Notes under the pieces: model-generated
Databases searched by the model: none
What the model saw: the letters and a program-made list of their open reading frames with translations, nothing else
Told to the model about the DNA's origin: nothing
Origin: Streptantibioticus silvisoli
Lineage (GTDB): Bacteria; Actinomycetota; Actinomycetes; Streptomycetales; Streptomycetaceae
Length of the DNA stretch: 64,000 nucleotides
Assembly (NCBI RefSeq): GCF_027947535.2
Contig: NZ_JAAGKO020000046.1
Coordinates: 1-64,000, forward strand
Reading direction: 5' to 3'
Part shown: in pieces, positions 35,311-44,149 of the stretch
Numbering within the stretch: the stretch's first letter is position 1
Layout: every line of letters starts with the position of its first letter
Position numbers and translations under genes: made by a program

Positions 35311-36483
35311 TCAGGTTAGACAGCCGCGCAGCGCCCGGACCAGGGTCTGGGCGCGGGGGTCGGCGGTGACGGACCGCTGGAGGCCGTTGGTGACGTAGCC
35401 GAAGCCGACGGCGGCCTCCGGGTCGGCGAAGCCGAGGCAGCCGCCGCGGCCGGGGTGGCCGAAGGAGCCGGGGCCCAGCAGCGGGCAGGACGGGCCGTGC
35501 AGCATGTAGCCGTGTCCGAAGCGGGTGTTGACCACCAGCACGCGGTCCGGCCCCTCGGACTCCACGCTGCGGGCGGCGGTGAGGGTGGCGCGGGCGAACA
35601 GCGGCGGGCGGCCGTCGACCGGGCCGGTCAGCGCGGCGTAGTAGCGCGACAGGGACCGGGCGGTGGCGACCGCGTTGGAGGCGGGCAGGACGGCGGCCAG
35701 GTAGCCGGGGTCGTTCTCGTCGGCGGCGGCCTCGATGGCGCCGAACGCGCGGCTGGTCAGCGACTCCGGATCGCGGTAGGCGTCGGCGACCGACTTCTTG
35801 GGGCGGGCGCGCAGGCCCTGCGAGGGGGGCGGCGGCGGGGCCGGGACCGGCGCGATCCGGCCGGTGCGGTGCAGCTGGGCCTCGGGCAGGCCGAACCACA
35901 GGTCGAGCCCGAGGGGGCCGGCCACCTCCTGGGCGAACCAGCGGCCCAGGGTGCGGCCGGTGGCGCGCAGCACGAGTTCGGACAGCAGCCAGCTGAAGGT
36001 CTGCGCGTGGTAGCCGTGGTCCTCGCCCGGGGTCCACTGCGGGCGCTGCGCGGCGACGGCCGCCGGGCCGCTGGTGCCGTCCAGCGCCTCGGGAACGGTC
36101 AGCGGCCGGTCCAGGGCGGGCACGCCGGCGCGGTGGGTGAGCAGGTGCCGGACCAGGGCGCCGTCCTTGCCGGCCGTCCTGAACTGCGGCCAGTAGGTGC
36201 TGACCGGCGCGTCGAGGTCGAGCTGGCCGCGCTGGTGCAGCAGCAGGAGCACGCCGGCCGCCGGGCCCTTGCCGGCCGACCTGATGACCTGCGCGGTCTC
36301 CCGCTGCCAGGGCCTGCCCGGCCGGTCGGCCTCGGCCTCGCCGGCCCACAGGTCGACGACGAGGCGGCCCTCGTGGTGGACGGCGACCGCCGCACCCACC
36401 TCGCCCCGCTCGTCGAAATTACGTTCGAACGCCTCGCGGACCGGCTCGAAGCCGTCCGCCACCGTCCCCTGGACGTCCACCAC
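35311..36483 (-). CDS. Serine hydrolase, class C beta-lactamase/esterase family
   Basis: A 390-aa protein. Ser69-Ala-Gly-Lys72 is the nucleophile motif. DLDAPVSTYWPQF, HLLTHRAGVPALD, GYHAQTFSWLLSELV and the late FGHPGRGGCLGFADPE are typical of the EstB/LpqK-like branch, which mostly hydrolyses esters rather than beta-lactams. There is no signal peptide. The GTG start has GGGAG 7 nt upstream. Probably cotranscribed with the SDR. Confidence 0.88.
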   Translation of the reverse strand: MVDVQGTVADGFEPVREAFERNFDERGEVGAAVAVHHEGRLVVDLWAGEAEADRPGRPWQRETAQVIRSAGKGPAAGVLLLLHQRGQLDLDAPVSTYWPQFRTAGKDGALVRHLLTHRAGVPALDRPLTVPEALDGTSGPAAVAAQRPQWTPGEDHGYHAQTFSWLLSELVLRATGRTLGRWFAQEVAGPLGLDLWFGLPEAQLHRTGRIAPVPAPPPPPSQGLRARPKKSVADAYRDPESLTSRAFGAIEAAADENDPGYLAAVLPASNAVATARSLSRYYAALTGPVDGRPPLFARATLTAARSVESEGPDRVLVVNTRFGHGYMLHGPSCPLLGPGSFGHPGRGGCLGFADPEAAVGFGYVTNGLQRSVTADPRAQTLVRALRGCLT

Positions 36484-36633
36484 TGTCCGCTCCCACTGCC
36501 GCCTGGACCCCCTCAATGGTGCACACCGCCCGGCCGGGCGCTGCGGCCGGGGGCGGGGCGGGCGCCGGGGGTGGTGCCGGGCGGCGAGCGCCTTCACCCG
36601 TTCGGGTTGCCCGGCGGGGGTGCGGACAGAACC

Positions 36634-39600
36634 ATGGAAAGCGTGACTGACGGCGCGTACCTCCGGTTTCCGCACCTGCACGGCGAGCTGGTCTGCTTCG
36701 TCTGCGAGGACGACCTGTGGCTGGCGCCGCTGCCCGCGTCCGGGCAGGAGGCGGGGCGGGCGTGGCGGCTGACGGCGGACCGTACCCGGCTGGGGGCGCC
36801 GCGGTTCTCGCCGGACGGCGCGGTCATCGCGTTCACCAGCTGGCGCAGCCTGGACCCGGAGGTGCACGTGGTGCCGGCCGGCGGCGGCGCGGCGCGGCGG
36901 CTGACGTACTGGGGCGGCCCGGACGCGCGGGTGTGCGGCTGGTCGCCGCAGGGCCGGGTGCTGGCGGTCTCCTCGCACGGGCAGCCGTTCACGCACTACG
37001 CGTGGGCGTACGGGCTGGCGACCGACGGTTCGCCCGGTGAGCGGCTGCCGTACGGGCGGGTGTCGGACCTGGCGGTGGCCGGGGCGGGCGCCGAGCGGCA
37101 CACGCTGCTGCTGTCGGGCACACCGCCGCACGAGCCGGCCGCCTGGAAGCGGTACCGCGGCGGGGCGACCGGGCGGCTGTGGCTGGACGGCGAGCGGCTG
37201 CTGCCGCGGGCGGCCGGCCACCTGGCGGCTCCGATGCTGGTGGCCGGGCGGGTGGCGTTCCTGTCCGACCACGAGGGCGTCGGCAACCTGTACTCGTGCC
37301 GGCCGGACGGCACCGAGCTGCGCCGGCACACCGATCACGCCGGGTTCTACGCGCGGGCCGCCTCGACCGACGGGCGGCGGGTGGTCTACCAGTGCGCCGG
37401 TGAGCTGTGGCTGGCGGAGGACCTGGCGGACCCGGCGGCGGTGCCGCGGCGGCTGGACGTGCGGCTGGGCGGACCGCGCACCGGGCGCCGGGTCTTCCAG
37501 GTGCCGGCCGCGGCGAACGTCACCGGTCTGGCCTGCGACGCCACCGGCCGGGCCAGCGCGGTCTGCGTGCGCGGCAGCCTGTACTGGCTGACGCACCGCG
37601 ACGGCCCGGCGCGCACGCTGGCCGACCAGCCGGGCGCCCGGGTACGGCTGCCGGAGATGCTGGGCGACACCGGCCGGATCGCGTTCGTCACGGACGCCGA
37701 CGGCGAGGACGCGGTGGAGATCACCGGGCTGCCGGGCCGGGCGACCGCCCGGTCGGCGCTCGACGCGGACCTGGACGGGGACCTCGACGCGGACGAGGAC
37801 GCCGGCCTGGACGCGGACGCGGATGGGGACGCCGGCCTGGACGCGGACGGGGATGGGGACGCCGCCGGCCGGGACGAGGGCGGGATCGGGAACAGCGGTC
37901 CGGACGGGAACGGCGGGCGGGCGAGTGGTCCCGCGGTGGCGGACGGCCCTGCGGCAGCGGCCGGCGGCTTCCCGCCGGTGGCTCCCAGTGGGCGGCGGCT
38001 GGCGGGCGGGCGGTTGGGGCGGGTGCTGGAGCTGGCGTCGGCGCCGGACGGCGGGGTGCTGGCGGTGGCCTCGCACGACGGGCGGCTGCTGCTGGTGGGC
38101 ACCGGTGAGGGCGCGGACGCCGGGGACGACGACGGTTCGGCGCGGGCCGGGCTGCCGGCGGGCGAGGTGGCGCGGCTGGCGCGGTCGGACAACGGTCCGG
38201 TGCGTGACCTGGCGTTCTCGCCGGACTCCGGGTGGCTGGCGTGGTCGCAGCCGGGGGCCGGGCGGTCGTTGCGCAAGATCCGGATCGCCCGGCTGTCGGA
38301 CCGGTCGGTCATCGACGTGACGGCGGGCCGGTTCGAGGACGAGCAGCCGGTCTTCACCCGCGACGGCCGGTATCTGGCGTTCCTGTCGTGGCGCGGGTTC
38401 GACCCGGTCTACGACGTGCACACCGGTGACCTGTCGTTCCCGCTGGGCTGCCGTCCGCACCTGGTGCCGCTGAACTCCGCGACGCCGTCGCCGTTCGCGC
38501 TGCCGGTGGAGGGCCGGCCGGCCGGCGGCGGGCTGGACGCGGCGGCGGGCGGGCCCGGCGGTCCGGTGGTGGTGGAGGCGGAGGGCCTGGCGGACCGGGT
38601 GACGGCGTTCCCCGTACCGGCGTCGAAGTACTCCTCGCTCACGGCGGTGCGCGGTGGGGTGGCGTGGCTGCGGTGGCCGATCTCCGGCGCGCTGGGTGAG
38701 ACGTTCGCCAACCCGGCGGACCCGTCGGCGCGGCCCACGCTGGAGTTCTTCGACCCGGCCACGGCACGGCGGTCCGAACTGCTGCGGCACCTGGACTGGT
38801 TCGAGGTCTCCGGCGACGGCAGCCGGCTGGTGGTGCACGACGAGGGGGAGCTGGCGGTGCTGCCCGCCAACGAGCGCGGCGACGAGGACTCGGCGGTGAT
38901 CCTCGACATGCGGCGCATCCTGCACGAGGTCGATCCGGCCGCGGAGTGGCGGCAGGCGTTCGAGGAGGCCGGGCGGGTGGTGCGCGACCTGTTCTGGGCG
39001 CCGGACATGTGCGGGATCGACTGGGACGCGGTGCTGGCGCAGTACCGCCCGCTGGTCGAACGGGTCGCCTCCCCCGAGGAGTTCGCAGACTTGCTGCGGG
39101 AGGTGCTCGGTGAACTGGGCACCTCCCACGCGTACTGCACGCCGGCGCGCCGCAACGAGGGACCGGCGCACTACCAGCGGCCGATCGGGCTGCTGGGCGC
39201 CGACTTCACGCCGGGCGCGGACGGTACGTGGACGGTCTCGCGCATCCTGCCGGGCGAGTCGTCCGACCCGCGGGCGCGCTCCCCGCTGGCCGGCACCGGC
39301 ATCCGGGAGGGGGACGCGCTCTCCCACGTCGACGGCCGGCCGGTCGATCCGGTGGCCGGGCCGGCGCCGCTGCTGGCGGGGGCGGGCGGCACGACGGTGG
39401 AGCTGACGTTCCGCCCGCCGCCGCACGCCCGGGGCGGCAACGGGCACCCGCGCCGGGTGGCGGTCTCCCCGCTGATCGACGAACGGCCGCTGCGCTACCA
39501 GGCGTGGGTGGCCGAACGGCGGCGCGTGGTGCACGAGTTGAGCGGCGGCCGGTGCGGCTACCTGCACATCCCCGACATGGGCGGCTCCGGCTGGGCGCAG

Positions 39601-40179
39601 TTCAACCGCGACCTGCGGCTGGAGGTGGCGCGCCCGGCGCTGATCGTGGACGTGCGGGGCAACGCCGGCGGCAACATCAGCGAGCTGGTCATCGAGCGGC
39701 TGAGCCGCACCGTGCTGGGCTGGGACGTCTCCCGGGACGCGCGGCCGGTCACCTACACCACCGGCGCGCCGCGCGGTCCGGTGGTGGCGCTGGCCGACGA
39801 GGCGACCGCGTCGGACGGCGACATGATCACCGCCGCGTTCAAACTGCTGGGGCTCGGCCCGGTGGTCGGCACCCGCACCTGGGGCGGGGTGGTCGGCACC
39901 AGCGGCCGGCACCGGCTGGGCGACGGCACGGTGATCACGGTGCCGATGAACGCCGCGTGGTTCGACGCGTACGGCTGGGACGTGGAGAACCACGGCGTGG
40001 AACCGGACATCGAGGTGCCGCGCGCCGCCCCCGGCCGACCGGAGCACCGCACCCGGCAGCTGTCGGTGGCGGTGGAGACCGCGCGGGAACTGCTGGAACG
40101 CCGCCCCGCCTCCGTCCCGCCCGACACCCGCGGCCGCCCGGACCGCACCCGCCCGAACCTGCCGCCGCGCGCCGGGTGA
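36634..40179 (+). CDS. Tricorn protease homolog
   Basis: A 1181-aa protein: two beta-propeller domains, a PDZ domain and a serine protease core. Likely catalytic residues are His832 (GTSHAY), Ser1060 (TASDGDM) and Glu1118 (VENHG). It should degrade oligopeptides made by the proteasome or Clp. Residues about 375-440 are an Asp/Gly/Ala insertion with a perfect-register 30-bp repeat (37801-37860), followed by a Gly/Pro-rich stretch, between propeller blades; such an insert is not part of the known fold. Start ATG 36634 is chosen, GTG 36643 is possible. Confidence 0.92.
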   Translation: MESVTDGAYLRFPHLHGELVCFVCEDDLWLAPLPASGQEAGRAWRLTADRTRLGAPRFSPDGAVIAFTSWRSLDPEVHVVPAGGGAARRLTYWGGPDARVCGWSPQGRVLAVSSHGQPFTHYAWAYGLATDGSPGERLPYGRVSDLAVAGAGAERHTLLLSGTPPHEPAAWKRYRGGATGRLWLDGERLLPRAAGHLAAPMLVAGRVAFLSDHEGVGNLYSCRPDGTELRRHTDHAGFYARAASTDGRRVVYQCAGELWLAEDLADPAAVPRRLDVRLGGPRTGRRVFQVPAAANVTGLACDATGRASAVCVRGSLYWLTHRDGPARTLADQPGARVRLPEMLGDTGRIAFVTDADGEDAVEITGLPGRATARSALDADLDGDLDADEDAGLDADADGDAGLDADGDGDAAGRDEGGIGNSGPDGNGGRASGPAVADGPAAAAGGFPPVAPSGRRLAGGRLGRVLELASAPDGGVLAVASHDGRLLLVGTGEGADAGDDDGSARAGLPAGEVARLARSDNGPVRDLAFSPDSGWLAWSQPGAGRSLRKIRIARLSDRSVIDVTAGRFEDEQPVFTRDGRYLAFLSWRGFDPVYDVHTGDLSFPLGCRPHLVPLNSATPSPFALPVEGRPAGGGLDAAAGGPGGPVVVEAEGLADRVTAFPVPASKYSSLTAVRGGVAWLRWPISGALGETFANPADPSARPTLEFFDPATARRSELLRHLDWFEVSGDGSRLVVHDEGELAVLPANERGDEDSAVILDMRRILHEVDPAAEWRQAFEEAGRVVRDLFWAPDMCGIDWDAVLAQYRPLVERVASPEEFADLLREVLGELGTSHAYCTPARRNEGPAHYQRPIGLLGADFTPGADGTWTVSRILPGESSDPRARSPLAGTGIREGDALSHVDGRPVDPVAGPAPLLAGAGGTTVELTFRPPPHARGGNGHPRRVAVSPLIDERPLRYQAWVAERRRVVHELSGGRCGYLHIPDMGGSGWAQFNRDLRLEVARPALIVDVRGNAGGNISELVIERLSRTVLGWDVSRDARPVTYTTGAPRGPVVALADEATASDGDMITAAFKLLGLGPVVGTRTWGGVVGTSGRHRLGDGTVITVPMNAAWFDAYGWDVENHGVEPDIEVPRAAPGRPEHRTRQLSVAVETARELLERRPASVPPDTRGRPDRTRPNLPPRAG

Positions 40180-40353
40180 ACGCGCCGGGGCCGGGTTCCG
40201 CCGTGCGCCGACCACTGCGCCGTGCGGAGACCACTGCGCCGTGCGCCGACCACTGTCCGCCGTGCGTCATGGCTGGCGCACGGCGGACATCATCACCGCT
40301 ACTGACGGACCGTCAACTACGTTCTGCGGCCCGCCACTTCGGCCGACGCCAGG
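40180..40353. repeat. Short tandem repeat between convergent genes
   Basis: GCCGTGCGCCGACCACTGC-like units of about 20 bp occur three to four times at 40198-40265. TGACGGACCGTCA, a compact palindrome, lies at about 40305-40317 and may act as a terminator. Confidence 0.55.
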
Positions 40354-41298
40354 TCACTTCTGCTCGACGCCGCCGATCCGGCCGGCGCCGTCGACCGCGC
40401 CGCCGCGATTCGTCCCGTCCACCGCACCGCCGCGGTCCGTCTCGTCGGCCGCGCCGCCCGCGCCGACCAGGCCGCGCCGCCGGCCCGCCGAGTCGCGCAG
40501 CTTCGGTTCGGCGCGCCGCATCTCGCGCTGTCCGACGGTGCCGACGAGCGACGGCAGGTAGCCGCGGACCGCCTGCATGCCGCGCAGCCACCACTGGGCG
40601 TAGACGTGCGAGGAGCGGCGCTCCAGGCCGTCGGCGAGGCGCTGGACGGCCGGGCCCAGCGGGTAGGTGCGGTTGGTCGGCCAGGGCAGCCGGGAGCGCA
40701 ACTCCCGCAGTACGTCGTCCTGGTCGGCGCCGCGCACCATGTCGGTGTCGGTCCAGCTGAGGTAGCCGACGCCCACCCGCACGCCCTGGTACCCGACTTC
40801 GGCCCGCAGGCTGTGCGCGAAGCCCTCGACGCCGGCCTTGCTGGCGCAGTACGCGGCCATCATCGGCGCCGGGGTCAGCGCGGCGAGCGAGGCGATCTGG
40901 AGGTAGTAGCCGCGCGATTCGAGCAGGAACGGCAGGAAGGCGCGGGCGGTGGCGACGCTGCCCAGCAGGTTGACCTCGATGACCCGGTCGAACGCGCCGG
41001 GGTCGGAGTCGAGGAACGGTCCGCCGGTGGCGATGCCCGCGTTGGCCACGACGGTGTCGATCCGGCCGTACTCCGCCCGGATCTCGGCGGCCACCCGGGC
41101 CATCGTCTCCCGGTCGGTGACGTTGGCCTCCCAGAACTTGGTGCCCAACTCGGCCGCCACCTTGGCCAGTTCGGCCGGTTCCAGGCCGACGAGGACGACC
41201 TTGGCACCGCGCCGGGTCAGCACCCGGGCCAGCAGCGCGCCGACGCCGCGGGCTGCACCGGTGATCACCACGATCTGGCCGGCGATGCGCCTGCTCAT
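40354..41298 (-). CDS. SDR-family oxidoreductase (SadH-like)
   Basis: A 314-aa protein. TGAARGVG at residues 13-20, NAGIA, and a YCASK active site (AAYCASKAGVEGFAHSLRAE). The C-terminus carries a repetitive, charged tail GGAVDGTNRGGAVDGAGR. ATGA overlap with the hydrolase upstream. The set FAD monooxygenase - hydrolase - SDR resembles the mycobacterial mymA-lipR-sadH order, suggesting oxidation and cleavage of a fatty or cyclic ketone substrate. Confidence 0.88.
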   Translation of the reverse strand: MSRRIAGQIVVITGAARGVGALLARVLTRRGAKVVLVGLEPAELAKVAAELGTKFWEANVTDRETMARVAAEIRAEYGRIDTVVANAGIATGGPFLDSDPGAFDRVIEVNLLGSVATARAFLPFLLESRGYYLQIASLAALTPAPMMAAYCASKAGVEGFAHSLRAEVGYQGVRVGVGYLSWTDTDMVRGADQDDVLRELRSRLPWPTNRTYPLGPAVQRLADGLERRSSHVYAQWWLRGMQAVRGYLPSLVGTVGQREMRRAEPKLRDSAGRRRGLVGAGGAADETDRGGAVDGTNRGGAVDGAGRIGGVEQK

Positions 41299-42233
41299 GC
41301 GGATTCGCCTTCTTTCGCGATCTCGTGACGGGGTTTCAGGTACTGCCGGGCCAGGTCGCGCAGCACCCGGACCACGGCGTCCGGGTCCTCGATCGGGGTC
41401 ATGTGGCCCAGGCCCGGGAGTTCGGTGACGCCGAGGCCGTGCGGCAGCCGGGCCGCCATGCCGTGGGCGTGGGTGCGCGGGGTGAGCTTGTCGGCGGTGC
41501 CGACCAGGACGGCGGTGGGCGCCCGCAGCGCGGTGACGCCGGCGTCCAGGTTGAGCCCGGCCAGCACCCGGCCCCAGCCGGCCCGCTGCCGCCGTCCGCA
41601 GGCGGCGACGATCCGGGTGACGGCGGCGACCTGCGCCGGGGTCGAACCCGGCGCCATCACCCCGTACTTCAGCGCCGCCCGCAGCAGCGGCCCCTGCGGT
41701 CCGAGCGGCGCGGACGAGTGCAGCAGCGCGCGGTGGAAGGCGCGGCGGATCCTGGGGGAGCGCACCCGGGCCGGCAGCACCAGCGTGGCGTCCACCAGCC
41801 GGCCGCTGCCGGTGCTGGCCAGCAGCACCGCGGCCGTCCGGGCCCGCACCGCCGGCCGGTCGGCCGCCGCCATCAAGGTCATGCCGCCCATCGAGTGCCC
41901 GGCCAGCAGCGCCGGGGCGCCGTCCGGCAGCGCCGCGCACAGCACGGCCTCCAGGTCGTCGGCGAGTGCGTCGGTGCTGTAGCCGGAGCGGCCGCGCGGG
42001 GTTCCGCTGCGGCCGTGGCCACGCTGGTCGTAGGCCACCACCCGCCAGTCCGGGGCGAGTTCGCGGATCACCGCGGCCCAGAAGACGGTCGAGCAGGTCC
42101 AGCCGTGGCTGAGCACGATGGTCGGCGCGTCCTGCGGCCCGTGCTCCTCGTAGGCGATCCGCGTCCCGTCGGCGGAGTGGACGAAGGCGGTACGGCGCGG
42201 GGTGGGCGGGGCGTAGCGGTCCGGCGCGCTCAT
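41295..42233 (-). CDS. Alpha/beta hydrolase
   Basis: A 312-aa protein. Oxyanion motif LSHGWTCS, nucleophile Ser114 in GHSMGG, and an acid/His end with GTADKLTP and LGHMTPIEDPD. As the partner of a Baeyer-Villiger-like enzyme it may open the ester or lactone product. It overlaps its neighbours by ATGA on both sides. Confidence 0.9.
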   Translation of the reverse strand: MSAPDRYAPPTPRRTAFVHSADGTRIAYEEHGPQDAPTIVLSHGWTCSTVFWAAVIRELAPDWRVVAYDQRGHGRSGTPRGRSGYSTDALADDLEAVLCAALPDGAPALLAGHSMGGMTLMAAADRPAVRARTAAVLLASTGSGRLVDATLVLPARVRSPRIRRAFHRALLHSSAPLGPQGPLLRAALKYGVMAPGSTPAQVAAVTRIVAACGRRQRAGWGRVLAGLNLDAGVTALRAPTAVLVGTADKLTPRTHAHGMAARLPHGLGVTELPGLGHMTPIEDPDAVVRVLRDLARQYLKPRHEIAKEGESA

Positions 42234-43738
42234 CGGGCCGTCACCTCCTGGGCGGCGGGGACGGCGGCGGGCACGATGTCGTACTCCTGGAGCTTGAGGC
42301 GTTCGGTGGCGCGGCGGTACTCGGCGGTGGTGCCGGGCCACAGCGTGGTGTTGCGGCCGTTGGGGTCGAGGTACCAGCTCTGGCAGCCACCGGTGTTCCA
42401 CACCGTGCGCGCCATCCGTTCCTGGAGCCGCTCGTTCCAGGCGCGGACCGCCTCGGGGCGGGCGCTGAGGGCGGCGGCGCCGGTGCGGTCCAGGGTCTTC
42501 ATGAAGTCGGCGACGTAGTTGAGCGCGGACTCGATCATCAACACCATCGAGCTGTTGCCCAGGCCGGTGTTGGGGCCGATGATCATCAGCAGGTTGGGGA
42601 AGCCGTCGACCGCGCAGCCGCGCAGCGCGGCCATGCCGTCCTTCCAGTGCTCGCCCAGCGTGCGGCCGTCGGCGCCGCGCACCCGGTCGCCGATCGGCAT
42701 GTCGGTGACGTGGAAGCCGGTGCCGAAGATGATGGCGTCGACCTCGCGCTCGGTGCCGTCGGCGGCCACGATCGTGGAGCCGCGCACCTGGGTCAGCGCG
42801 CTGCTGACCACCTCGGTGTTGGGCTTCGCCAGCGCCGGGTAGTACGCGTTGGACAGCAGGATGCGCTTGCAGCCGATGGTGTAGTCGGGGGTGAGCCTGG
42901 CCCGCAGCGCGGGGTCCTTGACGGCGCGGCGCAGGTGGGCCCTGGCCAGTTGCTCGGTGACCTTCATCAGCTGCGGCCGCTTGGTGAAGGCGCCGACCTG
43001 GAACTCACGGACCAGCCACAGCAGTTTGCGGCGCAGCTTCTGGGTGGCCGGGACGGCCGCGTGCAGCTTGCGCTCCAGCGCGTTGATGCCGCGGTCCATG
43101 CGGGGCATCACCCACGGCGGGGTGCGCTGCACGACGGTCAGCCGGGCGACCTGCGGCTGGACGGCGGGCACGATCTGGATGGCGGAGGCGCCGGTGCCGA
43201 CCATGGCGACGCGCTTGCCGGTCAGGTCGTAGTCGTGGTCCCAGCGCGCCGAGTGGAAGACCTTGCCGGGGAAGGTCTCCAGCCCGGGTATGTCCGGTAT
43301 CCGCGGGTCGGACAGCGGCCCGGTCGCCGTGATCAGCACGTCGGCGGTCAGTTCGGCGCCCTGGACGGTGGCCACGTGCCAGTGCCGCGCCGCGTCGTCC
43401 CAGCGGGCCTCGCGCACCTCGTGGTGGAAGCGGATGTGCGGCCGCAGCCCGAAGGTGTCGGCGACCCGGTCGAGGTATTCGCGGATGTGCGGCTGGCCGG
43501 AGAACGCCCGCGGCCAGGCCGCGTTGGGCGCGAAGGAGAAGGAGTAGAGGTGGGACGGCACGTCGCACGCGCATCCCGGATAGCTGTTGTCCCGCCAGGT
43601 GCCGCCCACCGAGCCGGCCCGTTCGAGGATGACGAAGTCGGTGATGCCCTCGCGGCGCAGCCGTACTCCGGCGCCCAGACCGGCGAAGCCGGTTCCGATC
43701 ACCGCCACCCTGACGTGTTCGCGCGTCCCGTCCGCCAT
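42230..43738 (-). CDS. FAD-dependent monooxygenase (Baeyer-Villiger type)
   Basis: A 502-aa flavoprotein. FAD Rossmann motif GTGFAGLGAG, the BVMO-like fingerprint F-x-G-x3-H-x3-W (FPGKVFHSARWDHD), the NADPH motif GTGASAIQ and FGTGFHVTD. It inserts oxygen into ketones or oxidises heteroatoms using NADPH. ATG 43738 has GGGAGG just upstream; the longer reading frame runs into the operator. First gene of a tight three-gene operon. Confidence 0.92.
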   Translation of the reverse strand: MADGTREHVRVAVIGTGFAGLGAGVRLRREGITDFVILERAGSVGGTWRDNSYPGCACDVPSHLYSFSFAPNAAWPRAFSGQPHIREYLDRVADTFGLRPHIRFHHEVREARWDDAARHWHVATVQGAELTADVLITATGPLSDPRIPDIPGLETFPGKVFHSARWDHDYDLTGKRVAMVGTGASAIQIVPAVQPQVARLTVVQRTPPWVMPRMDRGINALERKLHAAVPATQKLRRKLLWLVREFQVGAFTKRPQLMKVTEQLARAHLRRAVKDPALRARLTPDYTIGCKRILLSNAYYPALAKPNTEVVSSALTQVRGSTIVAADGTEREVDAIIFGTGFHVTDMPIGDRVRGADGRTLGEHWKDGMAALRGCAVDGFPNLLMIIGPNTGLGNSSMVLMIESALNYVADFMKTLDRTGAAALSARPEAVRAWNERLQERMARTVWNTGGCQSWYLDPNGRNTTLWPGTTAEYRRATERLKLQEYDIVPAAVPAAQEVTAR

Positions 43739-43756
43739 GCCGCCTCCCTGCACGTA

Positions 43757-43790
43757 CCTAACCATGCCAGCGTTTACTGGCACGGTTAGG
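43757..43790. promoter_or_regulatory. 34-bp operator palindrome of the monooxygenase operon
   Basis: CCTAACCATGCCAG-CGTTTA-CTGGCACGGTTAGG: arms of 14 bp with one mismatch, 19-52 bp before the start. TetR-type sites often look like this; the cognate regulator is not adjacent. Confidence 0.7.
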
Positions 43791-43819
43791 AGCGTAAGCC
43801 TTTGGCGTTACCGGCGGTA

Positions 43820-44149
43820 GGGGTCACACGGAACGGATGTGCGCGGGGCGGGGTGCGGGGGCGTCGGGTCGGCGGGGTCGCGGGGGTGCGGGGGCGGCGG
43901 GGTGCGGGAGCGTGGGGCGGCCGGGGCGGTCGGGCGGTCGGGGCGGCCGGGGCGGTCGGGTGTGCGGGGGTGCGAGGGCAGCCGGGGTCCCGGGGGCGCG
44001 AGGGCGGCCGGGATGCGGGAGCGCGGGGCGGCCGGGGCGAGGAGGGTGCGGCGGCGGCCGGAGCGCGGGGTGCCGGGGGTGCGGGGGTGGCCGGCGCGCG
44101 AGGTCCCGGGGGTGCGGCGGTGGCCGGCGCATGGGGTGTCGGCGCGCGG
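43820..44149. repeat. G-rich low-complexity spacer
   Basis: About 300 bp of slipped GGGGCGGCCGGGGCGG and GTGCGGGGGTG motifs on the plus strand, with many GGGG runs that could form quadruplexes. No gene. Confidence 0.6.

Noticed and set aside
35311-40215. Single 1634-aa minus-strand open frame
   Set aside because: Only the C-terminal 390 residues (serine hydrolase, from 36483) are real; the rest is the complement of the tricorn gene.
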